Shown: positions 35,508 through 45,770 of the stretch, piece after piece
How positions within the stretch are numbered: position 1 is the stretch's first letter
Layout of the letters: the number at the start of each line of letters is the position of its first letter
Origin: Aquimarina sp. Aq107
GTDB taxonomy: Bacteria; Bacteroidota; Bacteroidia; Flavobacteriales; Flavobacteriaceae
Direction: 5' to 3'
DNA length: 64,000 nt
Assembly (NCBI RefSeq): GCF_943733665.1
Contig: NZ_OX030782.1
Coordinates: 1,136,001-1,200,000, forward strand
The notes under the pieces: generated by a model
Seen by the model: the letters and a program-made list of their open reading frames with translations, nothing else
Told to the model about the DNA's origin: nothing
Databases searched by the model: none
Program-made: the position numbers and the translations under genes

Positions 35508-37370
35508 ATGAAGAATATATTAACCGTGCTTTTTGGGTTAATCGTTTCATTAACCTTTGGGCAGATAGAAAAAATAGAACCTCCGTTTTGGTGGAGTGGT
35601 ATGCATTCTAACCAATTACAACTAATGTGTTATGGTAAGGAAATATCTAAATATGATATAGAAATAGAAGGCATAACAATTAACGATATCACTAAAACAG
35701 AAAACTCCAACTATGTCTTTGTGACTATAGATACTAAGGATGTTCCAGTTGGTGAGATAATCATTAATTTTAAAGAGAACAATAAAATTGCATTTTCAGA
35801 ATCTTATGAATTTAAGACTCGAAGAAAAGGTTCTGCAGAGCGAAAAGGATTTGATAGCAGCGATGTAATGTATTTAATTATGCCCGATCGTTTTGCTAAT
35901 GGTAATCCGGATAATGATTCTCATACAGATACTGTAGAAAAAGCAGATCGTTCGAATCCTGGAGGACGTCATGGTGGAGATATACAAGGAGTGATAGATC
36001 ATTTAGATTATTTAAATGATTTAGGAGCAACTGCACTTTGGAGCACTCCTTTATTAGAAGATAATGAACCTGTTTATTCTTACCATACGTATGCCCAGAG
36101 TGATCTTTATAAAATAGATCCAAGATATGGTTCTAACGATGATTATAAAAGATTAGCTCATGAGATGCATAAGTTGGACATGAAGTTAATTATGGATTAT
36201 GTAACAAATCATTGGGGATCTAAACATTGGATGATTCAAGATTTGCCAACGAAAGATTGGATTCATCAGTGGCCTGAGGGTTTCAGAAGAAGTAATTACA
36301 GAATGACAACTCAGTTTGATACCAATGCTTCTACAGTTGATGCAAAAGGATGTATGGATGGATGGTTTGATACCACAATGCCTGATATGAATCAAAGCAA
36401 TCCATTACTTCTTAATTATATAACTCAAAATGCAATTTGGTGGATAGAATATGCCGATTTGGATGGTTTTAGAGTGGATACATATTCTTATAATGATAAA
36501 GAAGGAATTGCAAAATGGACCAAAGCAATCATGGATGAGTATCCTAAATTTAATATTGTAGGAGAGGTTTGGATGCATGATCAAGCACAGATGGCGTATT
36601 GGCAAAAAGACAGTAAAATTGGAGCAATTGATAACTACAATTCATATTTACCTTCGGTTATGGATTTTACGCTTCACGATGCAGTTACGGTTATGTTTGA
36701 TGAAGATGGTAACTCTTGGGATAAAGGAATGATTAGAGCTTATGAAAATTTCACTAATGATTTTTTATACCCTGATATTGATAATATTTTATTGTTTGTC
36801 GGTAACCACGATACTAATAGAATCAATGAGATATACCAAAGTGATATTAATAAGTATAAGATGGCTATGACACTAATTTTTACAACAAGAGGTATTCCCC
36901 AGATTTATTATGGAGATGAGATTGGGATGTTGGGTAATAGAGATAAAAAAGGTGATGGAGATATTCGAAGAGATTTTCCTGGTGGATGGCCTGATGATAA
37001 AAGAAGCGCATTTGTTTCAGAAAATACTAATAGTAAAATAAAAGGAAGAACGCAAGATGAAGAAGCATTTCATTCATTCACAAAAAAAGTATTAAACTGG
37101 AGAAAAACAAACAATGCTATTCACAATGGAAAATTATTACAATACATACCCTTTAATAATGTATATGTCTATTTCAGGTATACCGAAAAAGAAAGGGTAA
37201 TGGTAATTATTAATAATAATTCTGAGAATCAAGAGCTTGATATGAATCGCTTTAAAGATGGATTGAAAAGCTTTAAAACTGGGAAAGATATCATTACCGA
37301 TAATACAATAGATGTTAGCGAAAACATAGTGATCCCTGCCAAAATATCAATGATCATAACATTAAAATAA
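35508..37370 (+). CDS. SusA-like periplasmic GH13 neopullulanase/cyclomaltodextrinase
   Basis: 620 residues. A signal peptide (1-18, ending LTFG) precedes the cyclomaltodextrinase-type N-domain (about 20-105, IEKIEPPFWWSGM). The GH13 barrel has VMYLIMPDRFANGNPDND, MDYVTNHWGSKHWM, nucleophile Asp in DGFRVDTYSY, acid Glu in IVGEVWMHDQ and Asp in FVGNHDTNRI, then a C-terminal beta domain. With no lipobox and no sorting domain it should be soluble in the periplasm, where it trims oligosaccharides entering through SusCD. It is 24 bp ahead of another GH13 gene, likely in one transcript. Confidence 0.9.
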   Translation: MKNILTVLFGLIVSLTFGQIEKIEPPFWWSGMHSNQLQLMCYGKEISKYDIEIEGITINDITKTENSNYVFVTIDTKDVPVGEIIINFKENNKIAFSESYEFKTRRKGSAERKGFDSSDVMYLIMPDRFANGNPDNDSHTDTVEKADRSNPGGRHGGDIQGVIDHLDYLNDLGATALWSTPLLEDNEPVYSYHTYAQSDLYKIDPRYGSNDDYKRLAHEMHKLDMKLIMDYVTNHWGSKHWMIQDLPTKDWIHQWPEGFRRSNYRMTTQFDTNASTVDAKGCMDGWFDTTMPDMNQSNPLLLNYITQNAIWWIEYADLDGFRVDTYSYNDKEGIAKWTKAIMDEYPKFNIVGEVWMHDQAQMAYWQKDSKIGAIDNYNSYLPSVMDFTLHDAVTVMFDEDGNSWDKGMIRAYENFTNDFLYPDIDNILLFVGNHDTNRINEIYQSDINKYKMAMTLIFTTRGIPQIYYGDEIGMLGNRDKKGDGDIRRDFPGGWPDDKRSAFVSENTNSKIKGRTQDEEAFHSFTKKVLNWRKTNNAIHNGKLLQYIPFNNVYVYFRYTEKERVMVIINNNSENQELDMNRFKDGLKSFKTGKDIITDNTIDVSENIVIPAKISMIITLK

Positions 37371-37394
37371 ACTTAAAAAATAAATTATAAAATA

Positions 37395-38783
37395 ATGAAA
37401 AAAGTAACTTTCTGTCTTGTCTTAGCGGGTATGATAATTTCCTGTGGAAAGCAAAAAAAAGAAGAAACAGTTGCAAAAGCAGAAACTGTTGTAGAAGAAG
37501 TAAGTAAAGGATTAGCTCCTGTTAGCGGAGCAATGATGGAAAATGCGGTGATATATGAGGCAAATATTCGTCAATATTCTGAAGAAGGATCTTTTAAAGC
37601 GTTTACAAAGGATATTCCAACTTTAAAAAACCTTGGTGTAAAAATACTTTGGGTTATGCCTATTTATCCTATATCTACTACCAAAAGTAAGGGGTCACTA
37701 GGTAGTTATTATGCGATTTCTGATTATACTAAAGTAAATCCAGAATTTGGAACCTTAGAAGATTTTAGAGAACTGGTAAAAACAGCACATGATAATGGGA
37801 TTTATGTTGTGTTAGATTGGGTAGCTAATCATACCGGTTGGAATCACGTTTGGTTAAAAGAACACCCTGAGTTCTATACTAAAAACGATAAAGGAGAAAT
37901 AACGCATACCGTAGGTACGGATTGGACCGATGTTGCAGATCTTGACTATGATAATAAAGAGATGAGAAAAGGAATGCTAGATGCAATGAAGTATTGGGTA
38001 GCGCAAGAAGGAGTTGATGGTTTCCGTTGTGACGTAGCTGGGATGGTACCAGTTGATTTTTGGAATAACACAGTTGCAGAACTTAAGAAAATTAAACCAG
38101 TATTTATGTTAGCAGAAGGCTGGGAACCAGAATTAATGGAAAAAGCATTCGATATGGGGTATGGATGGTATACTCATCACGTAATGAATCATATCGCTAA
38201 AGGAGAAAATACTGTTGAAGCTTGGGATAAAAGAATGATACAAGTAGATTCTATGTATGCTAAAGAGGATATCTTAATGAACTTTACTTCCAATCATGAT
38301 GAGAATTCTTGGAATGGAACTGTACAAGAAAGAATGGGAGATTCTAAAGAATTATTCGCTGCATTATCATATATAGCTCCTGGAATGCCGTTAATTTATT
38401 CTGGACAAGAATATGATATGGATAAACGTTTATTATTTTTTGAAAAAGATACTATAATCAAAAAGAAAGGTGTATTCTATCCATTATATGAAAAATTAGG
38501 AAAACTTAAGAATGAAAATTCGGCATTACATGGAGGTAAAAATGCAGCTTCATATAATAGAATTAAAACTTCAGCAGATACTAAAGTACTGGCTTTTAAA
38601 AGGGAAAAAAATGGAAATAAAGTTGTTTTTGTTGCAAACATGACAAAAGAACCGGTAAAGTTTACAGCAGAATATGAGGGTAAATTTAAAGATTATCTTT
38701 CTGGAGAATATGTAGATAGTGTTAAGGGAAAAGAGTATGAGTTAAGTCCTTGGCAGTATTTGATTCTGATTAAACAAGAATAA
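37395..38783 (+). CDS. GH13 alpha-amylase family lipoprotein
   Basis: 462 residues. The lipobox MIISC is followed by GKQKKEE, not the acidic run seen in SusD and SusE, so it may stay facing the periplasm. GH13 motifs are ILWVMPIYPIS, VLDWVANHTGWNHVW, nucleophile Asp in DGFRCDVAGM, acid Glu in FMLAEGWEPE and Asp in FTSNHDENSW. The barrel is short, with no extra N-terminal module, resembling compact maltogenic or glucan-hydrolysing amylases. It could act as an alpha-glucosidase or transferase on short maltodextrins. It is last gene of the plus-strand sugar operon, followed by a very strong hairpin. Confidence 0.88.
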   Translation: MKKVTFCLVLAGMIISCGKQKKEETVAKAETVVEEVSKGLAPVSGAMMENAVIYEANIRQYSEEGSFKAFTKDIPTLKNLGVKILWVMPIYPISTTKSKGSLGSYYAISDYTKVNPEFGTLEDFRELVKTAHDNGIYVVLDWVANHTGWNHVWLKEHPEFYTKNDKGEITHTVGTDWTDVADLDYDNKEMRKGMLDAMKYWVAQEGVDGFRCDVAGMVPVDFWNNTVAELKKIKPVFMLAEGWEPELMEKAFDMGYGWYTHHVMNHIAKGENTVEAWDKRMIQVDSMYAKEDILMNFTSNHDENSWNGTVQERMGDSKELFAALSYIAPGMPLIYSGQEYDMDKRLLFFEKDTIIKKKGVFYPLYEKLGKLKNENSALHGGKNAASYNRIKTSADTKVLAFKREKNGNKVVFVANMTKEPVKFTAEYEGKFKDYLSGEYVDSVKGKEYELSPWQYLILIKQE

Positions 38784-38789
38784 TCAAAG

Positions 38790-38849
38790 TATAGAAACAA
38801 AAATAAAGAAGCCACTTATCAAAGTGGCTTCTTTATTTTTGTTTCTATA
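38790..38849. terminator. 28-bp bidirectional terminator between convergent genes
   Basis: A perfect 28-bp stem (38790-38817 with 38822-38849), loop ATCA, with an A-rich 5' side and a T-rich 3' side. It ends both the plus-strand GH13 gene and the minus-strand repeat protein gene, whose stop is 13 bp away. Confidence 0.9.
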
Positions 38850-38861
38850 ATGAATGTAAGG

Positions 38862-41800
38862 CTAAAACTTAATAACTCGCTTTGTGGTTTGTTGTTCTTT
38901 GGTTTCTATATTAAATATATAAATACCAGATTCTAAACCTGACATATCAATTGTGTTTTTCGTTGTTTCTAATACCTTTTTACCACTATAATCGAAAACT
39001 GTTACCCGATCTATAGGAATACTTATATATATATTACCTTTAGTTGGGTTTGGATATATACTAAATTCATCTTGGTCAAATTCGTCTGTATTAAGTAATG
39101 CATCATAGGTAATACTAAATTCTAAAGCTGGTAGATTTCCATCGCCAGAAACACTATTGGCTATATTTGCATCAATATTTAATGTGATAATTCCGGTTGT
39201 AGTAGGGATAACCTGAACATTATATGTTGCGTCAGTACCAGAAAAATTGGTAAGCGATCCATTAGTAACAGTGATGTCGTTGATGTCAAAATTTAATACA
39301 CTCTCAGAAAATGTGATGCTAATAGGAATAGGATTAGTTGCCGTTGGAGAATTTTCGGTAGATGTAATGATTACTGTTGGTTCATCATTGGCAGTAGTAA
39401 CCGTAATCATAAATGTTTGATCTGAAGAAGTATCAATTCCTCCGTTTGCAGTTCCTCCATCATCTGAAAGATTTATATTAACCAATGCTGTTCCAATTGC
39501 ATTTGCAGCTGGAGTATAAGTTAGATTTCCAGTTACATCTATTGCTGGTTGACTGCTAAATAAGGCATTATTATCATTAGTTACATTAAAAGTAAGTGTT
39601 TGTGTATTTCCGTCACCATCATCAATAGCAGAAGCAAATCCATTTACAGTTTGCGTACCAGAATCCTCTAGAACTGTTTGATCAGGGCTAGCAAGTAAAG
39701 AAAAACTAGGAGCATCATTTACCAGATTAATAGTAATCATAAATGTTTGATCCGCAGAAGTATCAATTCCACCATTTGCAGTTCCCCCATCATCAGATAG
39801 GTTTACGGTAACCGTTGTACTTCCAGAAACATTTGCAGCTGGAGTATAAGTTAGATTTCCAGTTACATCTATTACTGGTTGACTACTGAACAATGCATTG
39901 TTATCATTAGTTACATTAAAAGTAAGTGTTTGTGTATTTCCGTCACCATCATCAATAGCAGAAGCAAATCCATTTACAGTTTGCACACCAGAATCCTCTA
40001 GAACTGTTTGATCAGGGCTAGCAAGTAAAGAAAAGCTAGGAGCATCATTTACCGGATTAATAGTAATCATAAATGTTTGATCCGCAGAAGTATCAATTCC
40101 ACCATTTGCAGTTCCCCCATCATCAGATAGGTTTACGGTAACCGTTGTACTTCCAGAAACATTTGCAGCTGGAGTATAAGTTAGATTTCCAGTTACATCT
40201 ATTACTGGTTGACTACTGAACAATGCATTGTTATCATTAGTTACATTAAAAGTAAGTGTTTGTGTATTTCCGTCACCATCATCAATAGCAGAAGCAAATC
40301 CATTTACAGTTTGCGCACCAGAATCCTCTAGAACTGTTTGATCAGGGCTAGCAAGTAAAGAAAAGCTAGGAGCATCATTTACCGGATTAATAGTAATCAT
40401 AAATGTTTGATCCGCAGAAGTATCGATTCCTCCGTTTGCAGTTCCCCCATCATCAGATAGGTTTACGGTAACCGTTGTACTTCCAGAAACATTTGCAGCT
40501 GGAGTATAAGTTAGATTTCCAGTTACATCTATTACTGGTTGACTACTGAACAATACATTGTTATCATTAGTTACATTAAAAGTAAGTGTTTGTGTATTTC
40601 CGTCACCATCATCAATAGCAGAAGCAAATCCATTTACAGTTTGCGCACCAGAATCCTCTAGAACTGTTTGATCAGGGCTAGCAAGTAAAGAAAAGCTAGG
40701 AGCATCATTTACCGGATTAATAGTAATCATAAATGTTTGATCCGCAGAAGTATCGATTCCTCCGTTTGCAGTTCCCCCATCATCAGATAGGTTTACGGTA
40801 ACCGTTGTACTTCCAGAAACATTTGCAGCTGGAGTATAAGTTAGATTTCCAGTTACATCTATTACTGGTTGACTACTGAACAATACATTGTTATCATTAG
40901 TTACATTAAAAGTAAGTGTTTGTGTATTTCCATCTCCATCGTCAATAGCAGAAGCAAATCCATTTACCGTTTGCACACCAGAATCCTCTAGAACTGTTTG
41001 ATCTGGACTAGTAGGGAGTGAAAAACTTGGAGCCGAATTAGAAGGAATAGTGTTTATAGTATAGTTGTCTGAGTTTGCAGCAACTCCTGTATTTCCCGCC
41101 GCATCTGTGTATCCCGTTCCTACACTAATAATATTTGTGGCATCTTGTATGTTTGGTGTAGGGGTAAATAATCCAGTATATATAGCTGAGTTTGCTGTTA
41201 CCATAAATCCTGATAAAGCACCATTTTGAACTGTAACATCAGCTGATGTAAATCCAATTGGAACTTCACTAAAGGTAAAGGTAATAGTAGAAGTTTCTCC
41301 CATTGTGAGAGCAACGTCTGAAAGGGAAATACTAACAGTTGGAGGTGTTAAATCTCCTAAAAAAGCACTTCCTGTAAAATTACCAATCACATCATCTGGA
41401 TGTGTATAGTTTCCAAAACTCCAATTATTTACAGAATCATATATTTGAATTAAGCAATCGCCTATTGTGCTGTTACAAGTAGTGGGGCCAGTGTAAATAC
41501 CTTGATCAGAAATTAATAAAATTTGAGCGCTAGATAAGCCTGTGTTCGTTGTAACAAAAGGGAAACCATTATCACCATCTATAGCGGATAGAAAAACACC
41601 CGGAGTTGTTCTTGTTCCTGTTACGGCTACAATATCTTCTGCTGCTGCCAAATCAAATCCGGCATTAATTTCATCAACAATACCTATAGAAGCCATTTCG
41701 GTATTTCCATCCGCATCTGTAATATTGATAACTGTTCCAGCATCAATAGTGCTACCGGTATTATTAGTCCAGATTAAATCTCCTTCATTTGTGGGAGTCG

Positions 41801-42038
41801 AAAATTGAGTTCCATCCCATTCTTCATCTATAAATGTTATAGTAGTTCCGTCGATAGCATCATCTAATAAAATAAAAGAAAATCCATCTTCTTGATCTGC
41901 ACCTCCATTATCTGTATGAAAAGCTACGAAAGCAATATCACCTGGAGCGTCTATTAAATTGTTTTGGTTTTGAGAGAAAGCTTTGAATGAAATAAGTATT
42001 ACTATTGACAAAGCTAGTATAAGTGGCTTTTTTTCCAT
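38862..42038 (-). CDS. Secreted repeat protein with five near-identical Ig/cadherin-like domains and T9SS signal
   Basis: 1058 residues. A signal peptide (1-22) is followed by a lamin-tail-like N-domain (about 25-215: GDIAFVAFHTDNGGADQEDGFSFILLDD). A bacterial Ig-like domain follows (TPPTVSISLSDVALTMGETSTITFTFSE, about 230-330). Five 110-residue repeats come next (about 334-883), each with DQTVLEDSG, ASAIDDGDGNTQTLTFNVTN and NLTYTPAANVSGSTTVTVNL, of cadherin/Ig type with Asp-rich, probably calcium-binding loops. A second Ig-like domain (about 885-985) and a C-terminal sorting domain (FSIYPNPTKGNIYI, LESGIYIFNI) end it. A surface adhesin or extracellular matrix protein is likely. Confidence 0.85.
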   Translation of the reverse strand: MEKKPLILALSIVILISFKAFSQNQNNLIDAPGDIAFVAFHTDNGGADQEDGFSFILLDDAIDGTTITFIDEEWDGTQFSTPTNEGDLIWTNNTGSTIDAGTVINITDADGNTEMASIGIVDEINAGFDLAAAEDIVAVTGTRTTPGVFLSAIDGDNGFPFVTTNTGLSSAQILLISDQGIYTGPTTCNSTIGDCLIQIYDSVNNWSFGNYTHPDDVIGNFTGSAFLGDLTPPTVSISLSDVALTMGETSTITFTFSEVPIGFTSADVTVQNGALSGFMVTANSAIYTGLFTPTPNIQDATNIISVGTGYTDAAGNTGVAANSDNYTINTIPSNSAPSFSLPTSPDQTVLEDSGVQTVNGFASAIDDGDGNTQTLTFNVTNDNNVLFSSQPVIDVTGNLTYTPAANVSGSTTVTVNLSDDGGTANGGIDTSADQTFMITINPVNDAPSFSLLASPDQTVLEDSGAQTVNGFASAIDDGDGNTQTLTFNVTNDNNVLFSSQPVIDVTGNLTYTPAANVSGSTTVTVNLSDDGGTANGGIDTSADQTFMITINPVNDAPSFSLLASPDQTVLEDSGAQTVNGFASAIDDGDGNTQTLTFNVTNDNNALFSSQPVIDVTGNLTYTPAANVSGSTTVTVNLSDDGGTANGGIDTSADQTFMITINPVNDAPSFSLLASPDQTVLEDSGVQTVNGFASAIDDGDGNTQTLTFNVTNDNNALFSSQPVIDVTGNLTYTPAANVSGSTTVTVNLSDDGGTANGGIDTSADQTFMITINLVNDAPSFSLLASPDQTVLEDSGTQTVNGFASAIDDGDGNTQTLTFNVTNDNNALFSSQPAIDVTGNLTYTPAANAIGTALVNINLSDDGGTANGGIDTSSDQTFMITVTTANDEPTVIITSTENSPTATNPIPISITFSESVLNFDINDITVTNGSLTNFSGTDATYNVQVIPTTTGIITLNIDANIANSVSGDGNLPALEFSITYDALLNTDEFDQDEFSIYPNPTKGNIYISIPIDRVTVFDYSGKKVLETTKNTIDMSGLESGIYIFNIETKEQQTTKRVIKF
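39390..41039 (-). repeat. Five tandem 330-bp coding repeats
   Basis: Exact period of 330 bp (110 codons): for example GCAAGTAAAG recurs at 39691, 40021, 40351 and 40681. The three middle units differ at only a few bases, while the two outer ones are more diverged. This is the pattern of recent unequal recombination or gene conversion within the coding region. Confidence 0.92.
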
Positions 42039-42339
42039 GTCAAAATGAAATTAATTTGGGTGAATTATGACTTTTTGTGCCTGTAAAGATACTAAATATG
42101 AATGAGGCGAGTATGTTTATTGTACCATTGTGTAGTTAGAAGATAGTGTATATAAGTTTTATGAATACCAAAATCAGGGATAAATTATTTTGTCATAATA
42201 CTTTTTTCTTAACTTATTTCATGAAAATGTGTTAAAACCATACATTTTTTGTCGGTAATTACTGAATTTATTAACCGAAAACGTTTTAGATTTTTGGTAA
42301 ATTAGGTTATTGTGGTCAATAACAATAGATTTGACTTCA
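42039..42339 (+). promoter_or_regulatory. Divergent region upstream of pfkA with LacI-type palindrome
   Basis: 301 bp between the secreted repeat protein and pfkA, no credible ORF. It holds AAAACGTTTT (42278-42287), a perfect palindrome with the same AAACGTTT core as the operator beside lacI, 53 bp upstream of the pfkA start. A weak AAAATGT/ACATTTT hairpin (42224-42248) is also present. On the minus strand TATCTTTA, one base off the -7 consensus, lies upstream of the repeat protein gene. No -33 element is clear. Confidence 0.4.
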
Positions 42340-43326
42340 ATGACAAAGAAAGTAAAAAATATCGCTGTACTTACTTCTGGAGGAGATGCTCCAGGAATGA
42401 ATGCTGCCATAAGAGCGGTAGTTCGTGCGTGTAGTTATTATAAGGTAGATTGTTTCGGCGTTTATAAGGGGTATGAAGGTCTTATTCACAATGAAATGGA
42501 AAAACTGAACGCACGTTCGGTAAGGAATATAATAAATAAGGGAGGAACTTTTCTTAAATCAGCTCGTTCTAAAGATTTCCGTACAGAAGAAGGAAGGAAG
42601 AAAGCCTATGATAATTTAGTAAAGAATAATATCGATGCTCTTATCGTAATTGGAGGGGATGGTAGTTTTACAGGTGCGTTAAAGCTTTCTGAAGAATTTA
42701 GTTTTCCGGTAGTGGGAATTCCTGGTACTATTGATAATGATATTAACGGTACTGATTATACTATTGGTTATGATACTGCTTTAAATACTGTGGTAGAAGC
42801 TATAGATAAAATAAGGGATACTGCAAGTTCACATAATAGACTATTCTTGATTGAGGTAATGGGTAGAGATGCTGGAGATATTGCACTTAATGCTGGAATT
42901 GGAGCAGGAGCAGAAGAGATATTGATTCCAGAAGAAGATATGGGAGTTGATAGACTTATAGAATCTTTGAAGAAAAGTAAAAAAACAGGTAAAACTTCTA
43001 GTATTATAGTTGTAGCAGAAGGTGACAAATCAGGAAAGAATATTTTTGAGTTAGGAGAATATGTAGAGGAAAACCTAGCAGATTATGAAGTTAGAGTTTC
43101 TGTATTAGGTCATATACAGAGAGGTGGATCACCAAGTTGTTATGATCGGGTTCTGGCAAGTAAGTTAGGAGTGGGGGCTGTAGAGACTTTATTAGAAGGG
43201 AAAAGTGAGGTAATGATAGGAATCGTTCATAAAAAAGTACAAATAGTTCCGTTAACAACCGCTTTAGGAAAAAGAACACACAAACACGATAGATTAATTA
43301 AAGTTGCTGATATTACTTCAGTATAA
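42340..43326 (+). CDS. pfkA: ATP-dependent 6-phosphofructokinase
   Basis: 328 residues. Signature blocks in order are VLTSGGDAPGMNAAIRAVVR (ATP site), VIGGDGSFTGA, GIPGTIDNDINGTDYTIGYDTA (catalytic Asp, fructose-6-phosphate site), FLIEVMGRDAGDIAL and LGHIQRGGSPSCYDRV. The GGDGS motif with Gly after Asp marks the ATP-using type. It commits fructose-6-phosphate to glycolysis. An in-frame TTG at 42310 would add ten residues; ATG 42340 right before TKKVKNIAVLTSGG is preferred. gapA lies 42 bp downstream with no terminator between, so the pair is likely an operon. Confidence 0.95.
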   Translation: MTKKVKNIAVLTSGGDAPGMNAAIRAVVRACSYYKVDCFGVYKGYEGLIHNEMEKLNARSVRNIINKGGTFLKSARSKDFRTEEGRKKAYDNLVKNNIDALIVIGGDGSFTGALKLSEEFSFPVVGIPGTIDNDINGTDYTIGYDTALNTVVEAIDKIRDTASSHNRLFLIEVMGRDAGDIALNAGIGAGAEEILIPEEDMGVDRLIESLKKSKKTGKTSSIIVVAEGDKSGKNIFELGEYVEENLADYEVRVSVLGHIQRGGSPSCYDRVLASKLGVGAVETLLEGKSEVMIGIVHKKVQIVPLTTALGKRTHKHDRLIKVADITSV

Positions 43327-43332
43327 ATATAA

Positions 43333-44370
<1,038 letters not shown>

Positions 44371-44389
44371 GGAGTAATATAGTATATTG

Positions 44390-44418
44390 CCCCGATTTTA
44401 GACATAATCGGGGTTTTT
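44390..44418 (+). terminator. Intrinsic terminator after gapA
   Basis: Stem CCCCGATT/AATCGGGG (44390-44397 with 44406-44413), 8-nt loop, then T5. It ends the pfkA-gapA unit. Confidence 0.88.
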
Positions 44419-44455
44419 AGCTGACTGCAACACACACAACAAACATATTTTTAAA

Positions 44456-45328
44456 ATGATTTTATTAGCTGACGGTGGTTCCACTAAATGTGATTGGATT
44501 CTTCTTGATGAAGAAGGAGAAATTGTGTTTAAAACTCGCACAGAAGGTTTAAACCCTGCTGTATTTAGTAAATCTTTATTAGAAGAGAGACTTAAGGATA
44601 ATGAAGAACTTGCCTCTTATCGAAATAAGATAGATCGAGTACATTTTTATGGCGCTGGCTGTGGGACTAATAAGCCAACTCAAATGTTGGCGAAGATTTT
44701 TGAAGATTACTTTTCTAATGCAAATGATATTCTCGTTAAAGAAGATATGGTTGCAGCTGTTTATGCTGCTACTACAGAACCTGGGATTGTTTGTATTTTA
44801 GGTACCGGATCTAATAGTTGTTACTTTGATGGTGATGAAATAAAGATGACGGTAGATTCTTTGGGGTATATTTTAATGGATGAAGCCAGTGGAAATTACT
44901 TTGGGAAACGATTAATAAGAGACTATTATTATAAAAGAATGCCGCCAGAAGTTGCTGGAGAGTTCGAAAAACGTTTTAATCTTTCTTCTGATAGTATAAA
45001 AGAAAACTTGTATAAGAAGGAAAATCCAAATACGTATTTAGCTTCTTTCGCGGAATTCATTTTTACCAGTGAGCGTAATGGGTACTTTTATAAAATCATT
45101 ACAGAAGGAATCCAAGAATTTGTAGAAACAAGGGTGTTGTGTTTTCCGGAAGCGCAAAATGTTCCAGTACACTTTATAGGGTCTATAGCACACTTTAGTG
45201 AAGACATTATTAGAGCGGCTGTTTGGCCATACCATTTAACAGTAGGAAATATTGTGAGAAGACCTATAGATGGTATTATTGATTATTACAGAAATGATGT
45301 AATAAAAAAGAAACCAAAAAACGTATAA
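44456..45328 (+). CDS. BadF/BadG-type ATPase, N-acetylglucosamine kinase-like
   Basis: 290 residues of the ASKHA fold. The phosphate-1 loop is ILLADGGSTKCDWILLDEEG, phosphate-2 region VCILGTGSNSCYFDG, then DSLGYILMDEASGNYFGKRLIRDYYY and VHFIGSIAHFSEDI (adenosine region). This matches the short BadF-like proteins usually called N-acetylglucosamine kinases in Bacteroidota. The substrate is an inference, and it could phosphorylate another amino sugar. The start ATG follows an A/T-rich leader just after the gapA terminator, so it has its own promoter. Confidence 0.8.
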   Translation: MILLADGGSTKCDWILLDEEGEIVFKTRTEGLNPAVFSKSLLEERLKDNEELASYRNKIDRVHFYGAGCGTNKPTQMLAKIFEDYFSNANDILVKEDMVAAVYAATTEPGIVCILGTGSNSCYFDGDEIKMTVDSLGYILMDEASGNYFGKRLIRDYYYKRMPPEVAGEFEKRFNLSSDSIKENLYKKENPNTYLASFAEFIFTSERNGYFYKIITEGIQEFVETRVLCFPEAQNVPVHFIGSIAHFSEDIIRAAVWPYHLTVGNIVRRPIDGIIDYYRNDVIKKKPKNV

Positions 45329-45343
45329 ATAATAAATGCTAAT

Positions 45344-45390
45344 AAGGAGAAATTAATGATAATGTTCTAATATTATCAGGTTTTCTCCTT
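45344..45390. terminator. Hairpin overlapping the 3' end of the minus-strand gene
   Basis: AAGGAGAAA (45344-45352) pairs with TTTCTCCTT (45382-45390), and an inner TGATAAT/ATTATCA pairing extends the stem. T-rich sequence follows on the plus strand. It likely terminates the sugar kinase transcript inside the end of the convergent gene at 45353-45727. Confidence 0.55.
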
Positions 45391-45727
45391 TTTCCATTTT
45401 CCATAAACTGGCAACAAAAAAGTATCCATCTTTAAAATCTTCGTAGTCACAACCTACAAAATAATCATCATCGTCTTTGATAATCTTTTCGCAGATATGA
45501 TGTTCCATTTTGTCTTCCCAGAAATTTTGATTTTCTTTTTTTTCAATCCAATTAATGAGATCTCTTTCTGAGATAATACCTAGTTGAGTATTTTGATCTT
45601 TAATCAGTTCATAAACCTCTTTCTCCTTAAGATATTTAATGAACTCTTTACTAATGATTTCTTCTTTCCAAATTTTTTTGGAATCCCAATTCATTAGATA
45701 TTTTGTGTTTTCCTTACTTACTTTCAC
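45353..45727 (-). CDS. Small hypothetical protein
   Basis: 124 residues, strongly charged, no signal peptide or membrane helix. The sequence is rich in Lys, Glu, Trp and Ile and has an acidic patch DDDDYFVGCDYEDFKDGYFF and a final ILEHYH. I recognise no family. It is probably a soluble alpha/beta protein. It stands alone between the convergent kinase gene and the NarX-like kinase upstream (43-bp gap), so it might share the latter's transcript. The ORF shows the same AT-rich codon use as its neighbours, which supports it being real. Confidence 0.6.
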   Translation of the reverse strand: MKVSKENTKYLMNWDSKKIWKEEIISKEFIKYLKEKEVYELIKDQNTQLGIISERDLINWIEKKENQNFWEDKMEHHICEKIIKDDDDYFVGCDYEDFKDGYFFVASLWKMEKGENLIILEHYH

Positions 45728-45770
45728 TCTTTTTGTTTGGGGGATAAATACATAGTAAAAGTATATAATT

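Noticed and set aside
39390..41039. CRISPR-like periodic repeats
   Set aside because: The period is 330 bp without unique spacers, and the repeats lie fully in frame inside a long secreted protein gene.
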